Assembly (NCBI GenBank): GCA_023416895.1
Contig: JAEZGQ010000050.1
Coordinates: forward strand, 1-27,456
Direction: 5' to 3'
DNA: 27,456 nucleotides
Source of the DNA: Bacillota bacterium
GTDB lineage: Bacteria; Bacillota; Clostridia; Christensenellales; CAG-138
Part shown: positions 9,039 through 15,738 of the stretch, in pieces
Layout of the letters: the number at the start of each line of letters is the position of its first letter
How positions within the stretch are numbered: position 1 is the first letter of the stretch
The notes under the pieces: model-generated
The model's database searches: none
What the model was told of the DNA's origin: nothing
The model's input: the letters and a program-made list of their open reading frames with translations, nothing else
Program-made: the position numbers and the translations under genes

Positions 9039-9716
9039 CTATATGCCATCCTCCCCCACTTCGAAAAACTGCGTTGGGTTTTCAGGACGGCCGCTTACGT
9101 TCACTTTGATAAACAGCGATTCCCCTGCCTCGATCACGCCCAAACTATCGAGCGCTTTAAGCGATTGCCCTTCCTCCACGGAAATGCTCGAAATCCCATA
9201 ATATTGAAGCTCCGAATCGTTTGCGGTGGTGATGCATACATAACCGCCAAGTTTGTCGTCTTCGCCGATGGCTTTTACCCTCCCGTCAACCGGAAGGCTT
9301 ACCGTTTGCGCTGCCGCCGATACAAGCATCAGCATGGTATCGTCGGCAAGGAGCTCGGCGGCGTCGTAACTTACGGCAAGCGCAATTTTATCCTGCGTTG
9401 CAAAAACCTCCAAAATTCCTGGAAGCTCCACAAATTTGAGTTTGCCTAAGGTTTCGTCAAATTCGCCGTTGGTAGAAGAATCGGCAGTGTAGCTTGCGCC
9501 TACTACGTCATTTGCGCCGTTTTGAAGCGCGCTTAACAAAAGCACCAGCGCGCACATGAACGCACATATGCCAAGCTTTACAAACATTGAACCGGCACCA
9601 AACTGCACGCCGTGCCTGCCGTGTTTTCCGCGTGTGCGATTTTGAAGACGCGAAAAGCCGCGCCCGCCCGTTTTGTCGACTACAAAATCCGAAAGCTGCA
9701 CCCGTTCAAGCGGCAT
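9039..9716 (-). CDS. SpoIVFA-like membrane protein with degenerate LytM/M23 domain
   Basis: This protein of 225 residues has a basic cytosolic N-terminus (1-43), one membrane helix (about 44-64), a linker and an outside domain (about 133-207) resembling an M23/LytM fold: LPVDGRVKAIGEDDKLGGYVCI, then YYGISSISVEEGQSLK and a Val-Ile end. The metal ligands of active M23 peptidases (the H...D pair and HxH) are missing, since YAHLSS is replaced by YYGISS, so it should be inactive, like SpoIVFA. It is followed directly by the SpoIVFB-like M50 gene, with its stop at 9039-9041 next to that gene's ribosome binding site. By analogy it would anchor or inhibit the protease. An AGGGGG lies 8 bases before the ATG. 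Confidence 0.82.
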   Translation of the reverse strand: MPLERVQLSDFVVDKTGGRGFSRLQNRTRGKHGRHGVQFGAGSMFVKLGICAFMCALVLLLSALQNGANDVVGASYTADSSTNGEFDETLGKLKFVELPGILEVFATQDKIALAVSYDAAELLADDTMLMLVSAAAQTVSLPVDGRVKAIGEDDKLGGYVCITTANDSELQYYGISSISVEEGQSLKALDSLGVIEAGESLFIKVNVSGRPENPTQFFEVGEDGI

Positions 9717-9722
9717 AGAAAA

Positions 9723-9763
9723 ACCCCCTGTCTTTTACCACGTTTATGTATATGACCGGGGGT
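9723..9763 (-). promoter_or_regulatory. Possible leader hairpin covering the SpoIVFA-like gene's ribosome binding site
   Basis: ACCCCC (9763-9758 on the minus strand) can pair with GGGGGT (9728-9723), which contains the ribosome binding site of the SpoIVFA-like gene and is followed by TTTTCT. The stem is only 6 bp and the loop about 29 nt, so it may be accidental. If real it would mask the start site or act as a weak attenuator after rodA. Confidence 0.3.
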
Positions 9764-9792
9764 ATCGCATCATTCGGTTCTATCTAGGCGTT

Positions 9793-10947
9793 TCAACGCT
9801 TTTGCGGCCTTCGCATCCATATGTTTACCACAAGCCCTACGCCGATAAGGTTGGTTAAAAGGTTCGACCCGCCGTAACTGATGAACGGTAGCGGGATTCC
9901 CGTGACCGGTGTAAGTCCAATGGTCATGCCGATGTTTTCAAATACGTGGGCGATGAGCATACCCATTACGCCAACCACAATACAGGTACCAAAGTTGTCT
10001 TTTGCTTTGAGCGCTATGTAGAGCCAGCGGAAAACGAGGATGAAATATAGCACGATGATCGCCGTGCCCCCCACAAAGCCTATGCCCTCAACAATGCCTG
10101 CAAAAATAAAGTCCGTATGTCGTTCCGGCACGAAGCGGAGTTGCGCCATCGTATCCGATGAAAAGAACCCTTTCCCCCACAGCTGACCGGATCCAATGGC
10201 AATTTTCGACTGGCTTACATTGTATCCTTTCCCGGCCGGGTCAAGCGAAGGATCGAGAAATACATTGATGCGCGCCTGCTGCTCCGGCTTCATCAAAAAG
10301 AAATAAGCAAGCGGCAGCCCTGCGGCCAGTGTGCCTGCCGCTGTGGCAATATAGCCCCACGCGATCTTCGCCACAAAAAACATGAATACCAGAATGCAAA
10401 TGTATACAAACGCAGTGCCAAAATCGGGTTGAAGCATAACAAGCACCGTTGGCACCGCGCAATAGGCCACAGCCTCAAGCACCGAACGAAACCCCTTGAG
10501 CTTCCCCCCGTTTTTGTCCATGGACTGTGAAACCGTTTTTGCAAGCATTACGATGATGCTGATTTTGCAAAGCTCAGCCGGTTGAATGGCACGGTCGAGC
10601 CATGAAATCATAAACCAGCCGTGAACACCTCTTTGCTTATCCGCAAGAAACAGCGCGCCAAGCACCACTACATTTGCAATGTAGATGTACTTGATAAAAG
10701 GCTTTAAAGTCTGATAATCGAAGATGATAACGACGATGCAGGCCGCAAGACCCACAAAAAAACCCGAAATTTGCTTTTTTACATACGTCAGGTTAAGTTT
10801 CGCCATATAATCGCCGATGGAGCTTTCCTGCCCGTCAAACGGCGAAGCCATAATGCTCGCCATGCTGACAATGCCTATGCCAAAGAGTATGAACACAAGC
10901 AAAAGCGTAAACCAATCTATGCGTTTCAATAGTTTTTTGTCGATCAT
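9793..10947 (-). CDS. rodA: RodA/FtsW-family SEDS peptidoglycan polymerase
   Basis: This 384-residue polytopic membrane protein of the SEDS family polymerises lipid II into glycan strands together with a class B penicillin-binding protein. Family motifs are QPAELCKIS (122-130), LQPDFGTAF (172-180), VPERHTDFIFA (273-283), whose Asp is the expected catalytic residue, and the C-terminal TGIPLPFISYGGSN (349-362). The place ahead of SpoIVFA/SpoIVFB-like genes is the usual clostridial elongation-gene context and favours RodA over FtsW or SpoVE, although these cannot be told apart with certainty by sequence. The start lies 8 bp after the stop of the upstream lipoprotein gene and has only a weak GAGCGAAG ribosome binding site, so translation may be coupled. 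Confidence 0.93.
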   Translation of the reverse strand: MIDKKLLKRIDWFTLLLVFILFGIGIVSMASIMASPFDGQESSIGDYMAKLNLTYVKKQISGFFVGLAACIVVIIFDYQTLKPFIKYIYIANVVVLGALFLADKQRGVHGWFMISWLDRAIQPAELCKISIIVMLAKTVSQSMDKNGGKLKGFRSVLEAVAYCAVPTVLVMLQPDFGTAFVYICILVFMFFVAKIAWGYIATAAGTLAAGLPLAYFFLMKPEQQARINVFLDPSLDPAGKGYNVSQSKIAIGSGQLWGKGFFSSDTMAQLRFVPERHTDFIFAGIVEGIGFVGGTAIIVLYFILVFRWLYIALKAKDNFGTCIVVGVMGMLIAHVFENIGMTIGLTPVTGIPLPFISYGGSNLLTNLIGVGLVVNIWMRRPQKR

Positions 10948-10955
10948 AACTTCGC

Positions 10956-12080
10956 TCAGCTCAAGCCGAACAGTTCCTTTACCTGTTTCTGAATCGCCAA
11001 ATATTTGTCGATGGTATCTGCGTATGCAATGGGGCGGTTCACGCGCGATACCGCGGGAACGGTGTCGCCGTTTATGAGCTTGTCGAGCGTCATTGTTGCC
11101 TGCGCTGAGGTTTCATAATAAGGTTCGATGCAAAGCCCATAAATATCGCTGCCGTTGAAAAGCGCATAGTTTTCATCGCTCAGCCCGCTTGCAAACACGG
11201 TGATGATGATATCGCTCAAAAGCGAGGGGTTCGACGTAGGCGCAGCGGTTGTTCCCGGCGCAAGCGACGGCATAGGCGTAGGCGAAGGCGCCCCATTTGC
11301 CTTTAATAAGCTCTTTGCCTTAGATCGTGCCGAAACAGCAATGGATGCCAAATCCGAATCAGCTACATACATGCCCTTGATATCGCGGTTGTAAAGCAAA
11401 AATTGCGCCAGTTCATCGATTGCGCCCTGCTCGCTCTGCGCTGTACGGTCAAATGCCGCTACGCCAAACTGCGGGTAATAAGCGGCAATATCCTGCACGA
11501 ACTCTTCGTAAACAGCAGCCGTGTTGCTTCCGTAAACAAGAATGCGGCCGGATTTTAAGCTGCGCTCGATCATACGGACACTAAGTCCGCGCGCTACCTC
11601 TTCCACATATTCGGAGGTGTCCGCAACGATGTTTGCGTCAATACCATCCACGCTACACGCATGATACGGCACAACCACATGCACACCGCTTTGCACGGCA
11701 AGCCTTACGGCCTCGTCGTTGATGCCGGATGGGTCAAACACAAGAAGACCCTTACAACCGTCCGCAATCGCTTCGGATACGGCCTTTTTTGCATTTTCAA
11801 TACCGGTCGCACGGTAAAGCTTTGCCGGGTAGCCCAGGATCTCAGCGGTATGCAAAAAACCGTACATTGCCATATAGGTGCCAATCGTACCATCGTCTGC
11901 AATTATAAAGCCAATGAGGTGCTGCACGCTGTTCTCCACAGCCGGCGACGACGTTGGCTCGGCAAGCATAGCAGCCGTAGGCTCCACAGCAGGCGTTAAG
12001 GCCGTTTCTTTTTGCGCACAGCCCGTATAGGTAAGCAACAGTAAAACCGTAAGCACCCATACGATTGTTTTTTTGTGCAT
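10956..12080 (-). CDS. Periplasmic-binding-protein type 1 (sugar-binding-like) lipoprotein
   Basis: This 374-residue secreted lipoprotein begins with the signal peptide MHKKTIVWVLTVLLLL and a lipobox ending TYTGC, giving lipidation at C21. A Pro/Thr/Ala-rich spacer (about 25-48) is followed by a type 1 periplasmic binding fold (about 54-374; LIGFIIADDGTIGTYMAM, GLLVFDPSG, VVVPYHA). A low-complexity Pro/Ser/Thr insert sits inside the binding domain (264-288; PSPTPMPSLAPGTTAAPTS), which is unusual. The open frame extends upstream to 12182, but only the ATG at 12080 has a strong ribosome binding site (GGGGGAGGAAGG) and a proper signal peptide. No permease or ATPase gene lies nearby. It is the first gene of the run leading into rodA, so a sensing or wall-related role is possible; the ligand is unknown. 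Confidence 0.85.
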   Translation of the reverse strand: MHKKTIVWVLTVLLLLTYTGCAQKETALTPAVEPTAAMLAEPTSSPAVENSVQHLIGFIIADDGTIGTYMAMYGFLHTAEILGYPAKLYRATGIENAKKAVSEAIADGCKGLLVFDPSGINDEAVRLAVQSGVHVVVPYHACSVDGIDANIVADTSEYVEEVARGLSVRMIERSLKSGRILVYGSNTAAVYEEFVQDIAAYYPQFGVAAFDRTAQSEQGAIDELAQFLLYNRDIKGMYVADSDLASIAVSARSKAKSLLKANGAPSPTPMPSLAPGTTAAPTSNPSLLSDIIITVFASGLSDENYALFNGSDIYGLCIEPYYETSAQATMTLDKLINGDTVPAVSRVNRPIAYADTIDKYLAIQKQVKELFGLS

Positions 12081-12263
12081 GACCTTCCTCCCCCGCGGCA
12101 AACCGGCCGCAACTATTTTCAACATAAAATTAAAACCAAGTTTGCTCGCATAGCACAAACTGAGAGCGTTAAAACGACGCATCGCTTTTTATGATTTTAA
12201 CTTAATTTAAAGAGAAACAAAAGCGCGGCGTTTGGATGTTTACAAAAAGCTCATAAGTGCAAC

Positions 12264-12289
12264 GGCGGCGCGCTTTGAAACACGCCGCC
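12264..12289. repeat. GC-rich inverted repeat after pgi (possible terminator)
   Basis: GGCGGCG (12264-12270) and CGCCGCC (12283-12289) form a perfect 7-bp stem with a 12-nt loop. It lies just beyond the pgi stop and upstream of the lipoprotein gene. No U-tract follows on either strand, so termination of pgi here is only a guess. An AT-rich stretch at 12190-12220 may hold the promoter of the lipoprotein/rodA operon (TAAAAT-like element at 12194-12199, minus strand), but I see no convincing -35. Confidence 0.4.
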
Positions 12290-12306
12290 ACATGAATTTA
12301 ATAATT

Positions 12307-13731
12307 TTAAACGGTGTAACGTGCGTTTTTGCGGGGTGCCGCGTCAAGCTCCGCCTTCTTCTGCTCATAGCCAGGCTTCCCTAAAAGCGCGTAGGTTGCG
12401 TTTTTTCCTTCCTCCACACCGGGCTGATCGAAGGCGTTGATGTTCAGAAGCTCGCCCGCGAAAGCGGTCTGCACTTCGAAAATGTACAAAAGCTGGCCGA
12501 TCGTAAACGCGTTAACTTCAGGCACGGTAATGGTTTTGTTCAAATGGCCGCTTTTTAAAACCGCGTATTCGGTGGCGCGCTGTTCGGACTGGATCAGCTC
12601 GTTAAAGCTGTGCCCGCTCAAAAACGCAACATCGGGCAGCTCATCAAACGCGCGCGGAATGACCACGTTCTGACGGTACTCGTCTACGCGCAAAAAGGTG
12701 ATGACCTTATCAAAAGGGCCTTCGGTATAAAGCTGTACCTGTGAGTGCTGATCGGTTACTCCAAGCGCCTTCACGGGCGTTTGGCCGCAGTTGACGCGTG
12801 CGCCAGTTAAATCGTACGCCTTGCCGAGGGATTCCGCCCAAAGCTGCGCGTACCAATCTGCAATGTATTTGAGCGAGTCCGCATACGGCATCATCACGCC
12901 GATGTTGCAGCCCGCGTCCATCGCAAGCTTTTCAAGGACCGCCATCGTAGCTGCAGGATTGCTCCACACGTTACGGTTTTTACAAAGTTCATCAGCATAC
13001 GCCGCACCCGCCAGAAGCTCGTCAACATCGATGCCGCATACCGCCGCAGCAAGAAGCCCTACGGGGCAAAGCTCGCTAAACCTGCCGCCCACGCCGTCGG
13101 GCACATAGAAAGTGCGAAGGTTGTTGCTTTTTGCAATTTTAATAAGATTGCCCTTATCTTCGTCGGTGGTGGCGATGATATGATCCGTCCATTTGTCTCC
13201 GAGGCGTTTCTTAAGAAGGTTTACCACAAGCAAGAGCTGCGCCATTGTTTCCGACGTGCTGCCGGATTTTGTGATTACATTAAATGCCGTCCGTTCCATA
13301 TCGATCACATCAAACAGCGACGCCATGCGCTCGGGATCGACATTGTCTTCCACATAGAGCTTGGGGCCGCCACGTTTTTCTTTGGGCAACTCGTTGTAGC
13401 GAAGATGAGAAAGCGCTTGCTGTACCGCAATGGGGCCAAGGGCGCTGCCACCAATGCCGAGCACAACAAAACTATCGAAGTTTTCGCGCACATAATTTGC
13501 GGTCGCCTTCACGTCGCGCAAAATGAGATCCTGATTGTATGGCAGATCGCGCCATTTCATTTGCCCGCGTTTTTCTTCAAGTGAGGCGGCTGCAGCGGCA
13601 AGTGAGCCTTCCGCGGCTTCAAGTTGCGCCTTGCGGATGCCGCGCTCCCCGATAGAGTCAGACATCATATTGTTGTAATCGACCCGAATCCGCATGGATT
13701 CACGCCAGGCCTTGTTTTCATAACGGTTCAT
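12307..13731 (-). CDS. pgi: Glucose-6-phosphate isomerase
   Basis: This 474-residue cytosolic glycolytic enzyme interconverts glucose-6-phosphate and fructose-6-phosphate. Sugar-phosphate-binding SIS-type motifs are LGIGGSALGP (91-100) and ITKSGSTSET (153-162). The PGI signature GVGGRFSEL is at 213-221, the expected catalytic Glu lies in AQLWAESLGK (E300), and the DQHSQVQLYTEGP block (327-339) supplies the ring-opening His. The size fits bacterial PGI of the Firmicutes type. A GGAGG ribosome binding site precedes the ATG. It appears to be transcribed alone, from the promoter at 13834-13862, with a leader of about 95 nt carrying an inverted repeat. Confidence 0.97.
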   Translation of the reverse strand: MNRYENKAWRESMRIRVDYNNMMSDSIGERGIRKAQLEAAEGSLAAAAASLEEKRGQMKWRDLPYNQDLILRDVKATANYVRENFDSFVVLGIGGSALGPIAVQQALSHLRYNELPKEKRGGPKLYVEDNVDPERMASLFDVIDMERTAFNVITKSGSTSETMAQLLLVVNLLKKRLGDKWTDHIIATTDEDKGNLIKIAKSNNLRTFYVPDGVGGRFSELCPVGLLAAAVCGIDVDELLAGAAYADELCKNRNVWSNPAATMAVLEKLAMDAGCNIGVMMPYADSLKYIADWYAQLWAESLGKAYDLTGARVNCGQTPVKALGVTDQHSQVQLYTEGPFDKVITFLRVDEYRQNVVIPRAFDELPDVAFLSGHSFNELIQSEQRATEYAVLKSGHLNKTITVPEVNAFTIGQLLYIFEVQTAFAGELLNINAFDQPGVEEGKNATYALLGKPGYEQKKAELDAAPRKNARYTV

Positions 13732-13799
13732 AAATATCCTCCGAGTATTATAAATTTATAAGGATCAGCACGTTGTAACGGCCGAGCTTTCTCGTTTTT

Positions 13800-13822
13800 G
13801 GTGCGCAAACCGTGTGCGCACC
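13800..13822. repeat. 8-bp perfect inverted repeat in the pgi leader
   Basis: GGTGCGCA (13800-13807) and TGCGCACC (13815-13822) are perfect inverted arms around 7 bases. The repeat begins about 5 bases after the predicted pgi transcription start, so it is either an operator for a dimeric repressor or a hairpin at the extreme 5' end of the pgi mRNA. It also lies upstream of the divergent gene at 13891. Confidence 0.6.
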
Positions 13823-13833
13823 TACAATTATTT

Positions 13834-13862
13834 AGTATATCACACAATTCGCCATGGTTAAA
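13834..13862 (-). promoter_or_regulatory. Predicted sigma-A-type promoter of pgi
   Basis: On the minus strand, TTTAAC (13862-13857) and TATACT (13839-13834) are 17 bp apart. A TG one base before the -10 makes it an extended -10. The predicted start is near 13827. Confidence 0.55.
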
Positions 13863-13890
13863 AAGTATTTTGGGCAAAGGGGTGATTTCT

Positions 13891-14391
13891 ATGAAAAAGG
13901 ACTTTCGCATTCCAAGGCCATCACGTTTCCTGCTTTTTGTGGTCGCCGGCCTTGTGGTTTGCGCGATAGGCGTTTTGGTTTTTCTTTTGATGCAAAAGCC
14001 GCACGGACATATGGAAGTTTCCGTTGTGGATGCCTACACGTTGCGACCACTTGAAAATTCAACCATCGTCATACCGGAAAACGGTATGCAAGCCGTCACG
14101 GACACAAACGGGAAGGCGGAATTTTACGGCATAGCCGTAGAAAAGGACGCTACGCTCAACGCTCTCTTGCCGATGGACTGCGGCAGGATAACGCTTCTTG
14201 TCTACCGCGAGGGGTATTTACCGTTTGCTCTTTTTTACACACAGTTGTACGCAAACCGTGTCCGAAGCGGGCCTACTATTTATATGTTTCCCACAGGAAC
14301 GGAAAGCGGTTTGGAGGCGATTACGGTCATCGAGGCACCCGCTTACGAATGGGTGCGTGAACTGCTCAAAAAATACCAGCCAAACGGCTGA
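13891..14391 (+). CDS. Membrane-anchored protein with carboxypeptidase-regulatory-like domain
   Basis: This protein of 166 residues has a short basic cytosolic N-terminus, one membrane helix (about 12-33, FLLFVVAGLVVCAIGVLVFLLM) and an outside beta-rich domain. The domain resembles carboxypeptidase regulatory-like or CNA-B-type folds: MEVSVVDAYTLRPLENSTIVI followed by AVTDTNGKAEFYGI, the usual xTDxxGxxxF turn, then LLVYREGYLPF. No enzyme motif is visible. The ATG at 13891 is preferred over one at 13798 because AAAGGGG sits 6-8 bases upstream and the extra 31 residues look non-coding. It runs in the same direction as the DUF3810 gene 167 bp downstream, which has its own promoter. I do not recognise a named family; a surface or envelope role is inferred. 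Confidence 0.75.
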   Translation: MKKDFRIPRPSRFLLFVVAGLVVCAIGVLVFLLMQKPHGHMEVSVVDAYTLRPLENSTIVIPENGMQAVTDTNGKAEFYGIAVEKDATLNALLPMDCGRITLLVYREGYLPFALFYTQLYANRVRSGPTIYMFPTGTESGLEAITVIEAPAYEWVRELLKKYQPNG

Positions 14392-14446
14392 TTTCGCCAA
14401 AATATTCGTTTGTTTTCAACTGCGCCACGAATGGGTTGAGTTTTTA

Positions 14447-14455
14447 TGATATAAT
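14447..14455 (+). promoter_or_regulatory. Extended -10 promoter for the DUF3810 gene
   Basis: TGATATAAT is a perfect TATAAT preceded by the TG extension. No good -35 lies 16-18 bases upstream, which extended -10 promoters tolerate. The predicted start is near 14462, giving a leader of about 97 nt that contains the hairpin at 14511-14547. Confidence 0.5.
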
Positions 14456-14510
14456 AAATTTATTGAAAAACAACCGTCAGCCTTATTTGGCGTAAATTTT
14501 ACGATGCGGC

Positions 14511-14547
14511 CAAAGGCTCTCTACTCATTGGTAAGAGCGGGCCTTTG
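14511..14547 (+). promoter_or_regulatory. Leader hairpin upstream of the DUF3810 gene
   Basis: CAAAGGC (14511-14517) can pair with GCCTTTG (14541-14547), directly before the GGAGG ribosome binding site at 14549-14553. GCTCT (14516-14520) and AGAGC (14534-14538) form a competing inner stem. The two overlapping pairings could switch, but no known riboswitch is recognised. Confidence 0.4.
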
Positions 14548-14558
14548 CGGAGGAACTT

Positions 14559-15677
14559 ATGAAAAATAGCACCGCGCGCTCCGCATGGAGAGCACAGCTT
14601 TGGAAGCTTCCGTGGCTTCTTTTAATTCCCTTAGGTCTTTATTTACCCGACCTTGCGGCAAAAAATCCGGAGTGGATCGAGAGGTATTATACAAACGGCG
14701 TTTATCCGCACATCAGCGGCATGTTTGCGAAGCTTACCTCGCGGGCGAGTTTTTCCGTGGCGGAGGTTCTTCTCTATGCGCTTGCCGCATCTTTTGTGAT
14801 TACGGTTCTCGTGCTTCTTTTGGGGCTCGTATTTCGAAAAATACGGGTCGTGCGCCTTTTTAGTTTTTTGCTTTCTTTGGGCATAACGGCGGGTGTTCTT
14901 CTGAATTTGTTTTACGTTATGTGGGGCTTCAATTACGCGAGGCCCGCTCTCTCTGTTACAATGGGGCTTAACGTTGAAGATCGACCTGTGGAGGAGCTTG
15001 AATCGCTTTGCGAATCCTTAGCTAAAAACGCCGCGGCACTTCGTACGAAGGTCAACGAGAATGACCAGGGTGTATTCGTTTTGCCGCAAGGGTATCAAGC
15101 CGAATTTAAAAAAATCCCCGCAGCCTACGAAGCGCTGAACGGTAACCTTCATCTTTTCCTATCTGACGCAACCGTTGCAAAGGGTGTTTATTATTCACAA
15201 GGGCTCTCCTACGCGGGAATCGCGGGTATTTATTTCCCCTTCACTGCCGAGCCAAATGTAAATGTAGATCAACCCGCTCTTCTTCTTCTTTCAAGCGCCG
15301 CGCACGAAATGGCGCATTTTATGGGAATTGCGCGCGAGGATGAGGCAAACTTCATGGCTTACCTCGCTTGCATGAATTCTGATGATCCCGCAATCGCCTA
15401 TTCGGGCGTAATGTTGGCGCTCATCCATTGCTCCAGTAAACTCTATGATGCAGATTATGATAAGTACGCTGCGCTCTACGCCTCTTACAGCGATGCAATG
15501 AAACGTGACCTTGCGGATTATAATACCTATTGGGACGCATTTGAAGGCCCCATCGAAGAAACCATGAATGAAGTAAACGACAACTATCTCAAGTTTAACA
15601 AACAGGAAACCGGCGTGCAAAGCTATGGCATGGTGGTAGACTTGCTGCTTGCTTATTCGGCAAAGTACGGCGTTTGA
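14559..15677 (+). CDS. DUF3810-family membrane zinc-metalloprotease-like protein
   Basis: This protein of 372 residues has three predicted N-terminal membrane helices (about 17-30, 68-92 and 98-121) and a large outside domain. The domain carries HEMAH (249-253) in AAHEMAHFMGIAREDEANFMAYLAC; the EAN (E262-N264) downstream fits a third ligand, as in gluzincin-type enzymes. The FNYARP and QGLSYAGIAGIYFPFTAEPNV segments are typical of DUF3810. Activity and substrate are not known for the family. The start has GGAGG five bases upstream. It converges on the P-type ATPase gene and shares its terminator. The gene before it also encodes an anchored surface protein, so the two may act together at the envelope. 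Confidence 0.88.
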   Translation: MKNSTARSAWRAQLWKLPWLLLIPLGLYLPDLAAKNPEWIERYYTNGVYPHISGMFAKLTSRASFSVAEVLLYALAASFVITVLVLLLGLVFRKIRVVRLFSFLLSLGITAGVLLNLFYVMWGFNYARPALSVTMGLNVEDRPVEELESLCESLAKNAAALRTKVNENDQGVFVLPQGYQAEFKKIPAAYEALNGNLHLFLSDATVAKGVYYSQGLSYAGIAGIYFPFTAEPNVNVDQPALLLLSSAAHEMAHFMGIAREDEANFMAYLACMNSDDPAIAYSGVMLALIHCSSKLYDADYDKYAALYASYSDAMKRDLADYNTYWDAFEGPIEETMNEVNDNYLKFNKQETGVQSYGMVVDLLLAYSAKYGV

Positions 15678-15698
15678 CGAAAACGATTTTTCTCATTC

Positions 15699-15726
15699 AA
15701 AAAGCCGCTCGTCGAGCGGCTTTTTT
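15699..15726. terminator. Bidirectional rho-independent terminator
   Basis: GCCGCTC (15704-15710) and GAGCGGC (15714-15720) form a perfect stem with a 3-base loop, flanked by AAAAA on the left and TTTTTT on the right. It gives a U-tract on both strands and ends both the DUF3810 gene and the P-type ATPase gene. Confidence 0.93.
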
Positions 15727-15738
15727 GATGGAAACGAT

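Noticed and set aside
8855..9049. A 64-codon minus-strand frame starting with the ATG beside the strong ribosome binding site
   Set aside because: It lies out of frame over the start of the M50 gene and encodes no recognisable protein. It matters only as a hint that the true start may involve a base error.
12081..12182. N-terminal extension of the sugar-binding lipoprotein
   Set aside because: It would put the signal peptide 34 residues inside the protein; the ATG at 12080 has the strong ribosome binding site.
14404..14432. ATTCGT/ACGAAT inverted repeat after the gene ending at 14391
   Set aside because: Only 6 bp with a long loop and no U-tract; too weak to call a terminator.
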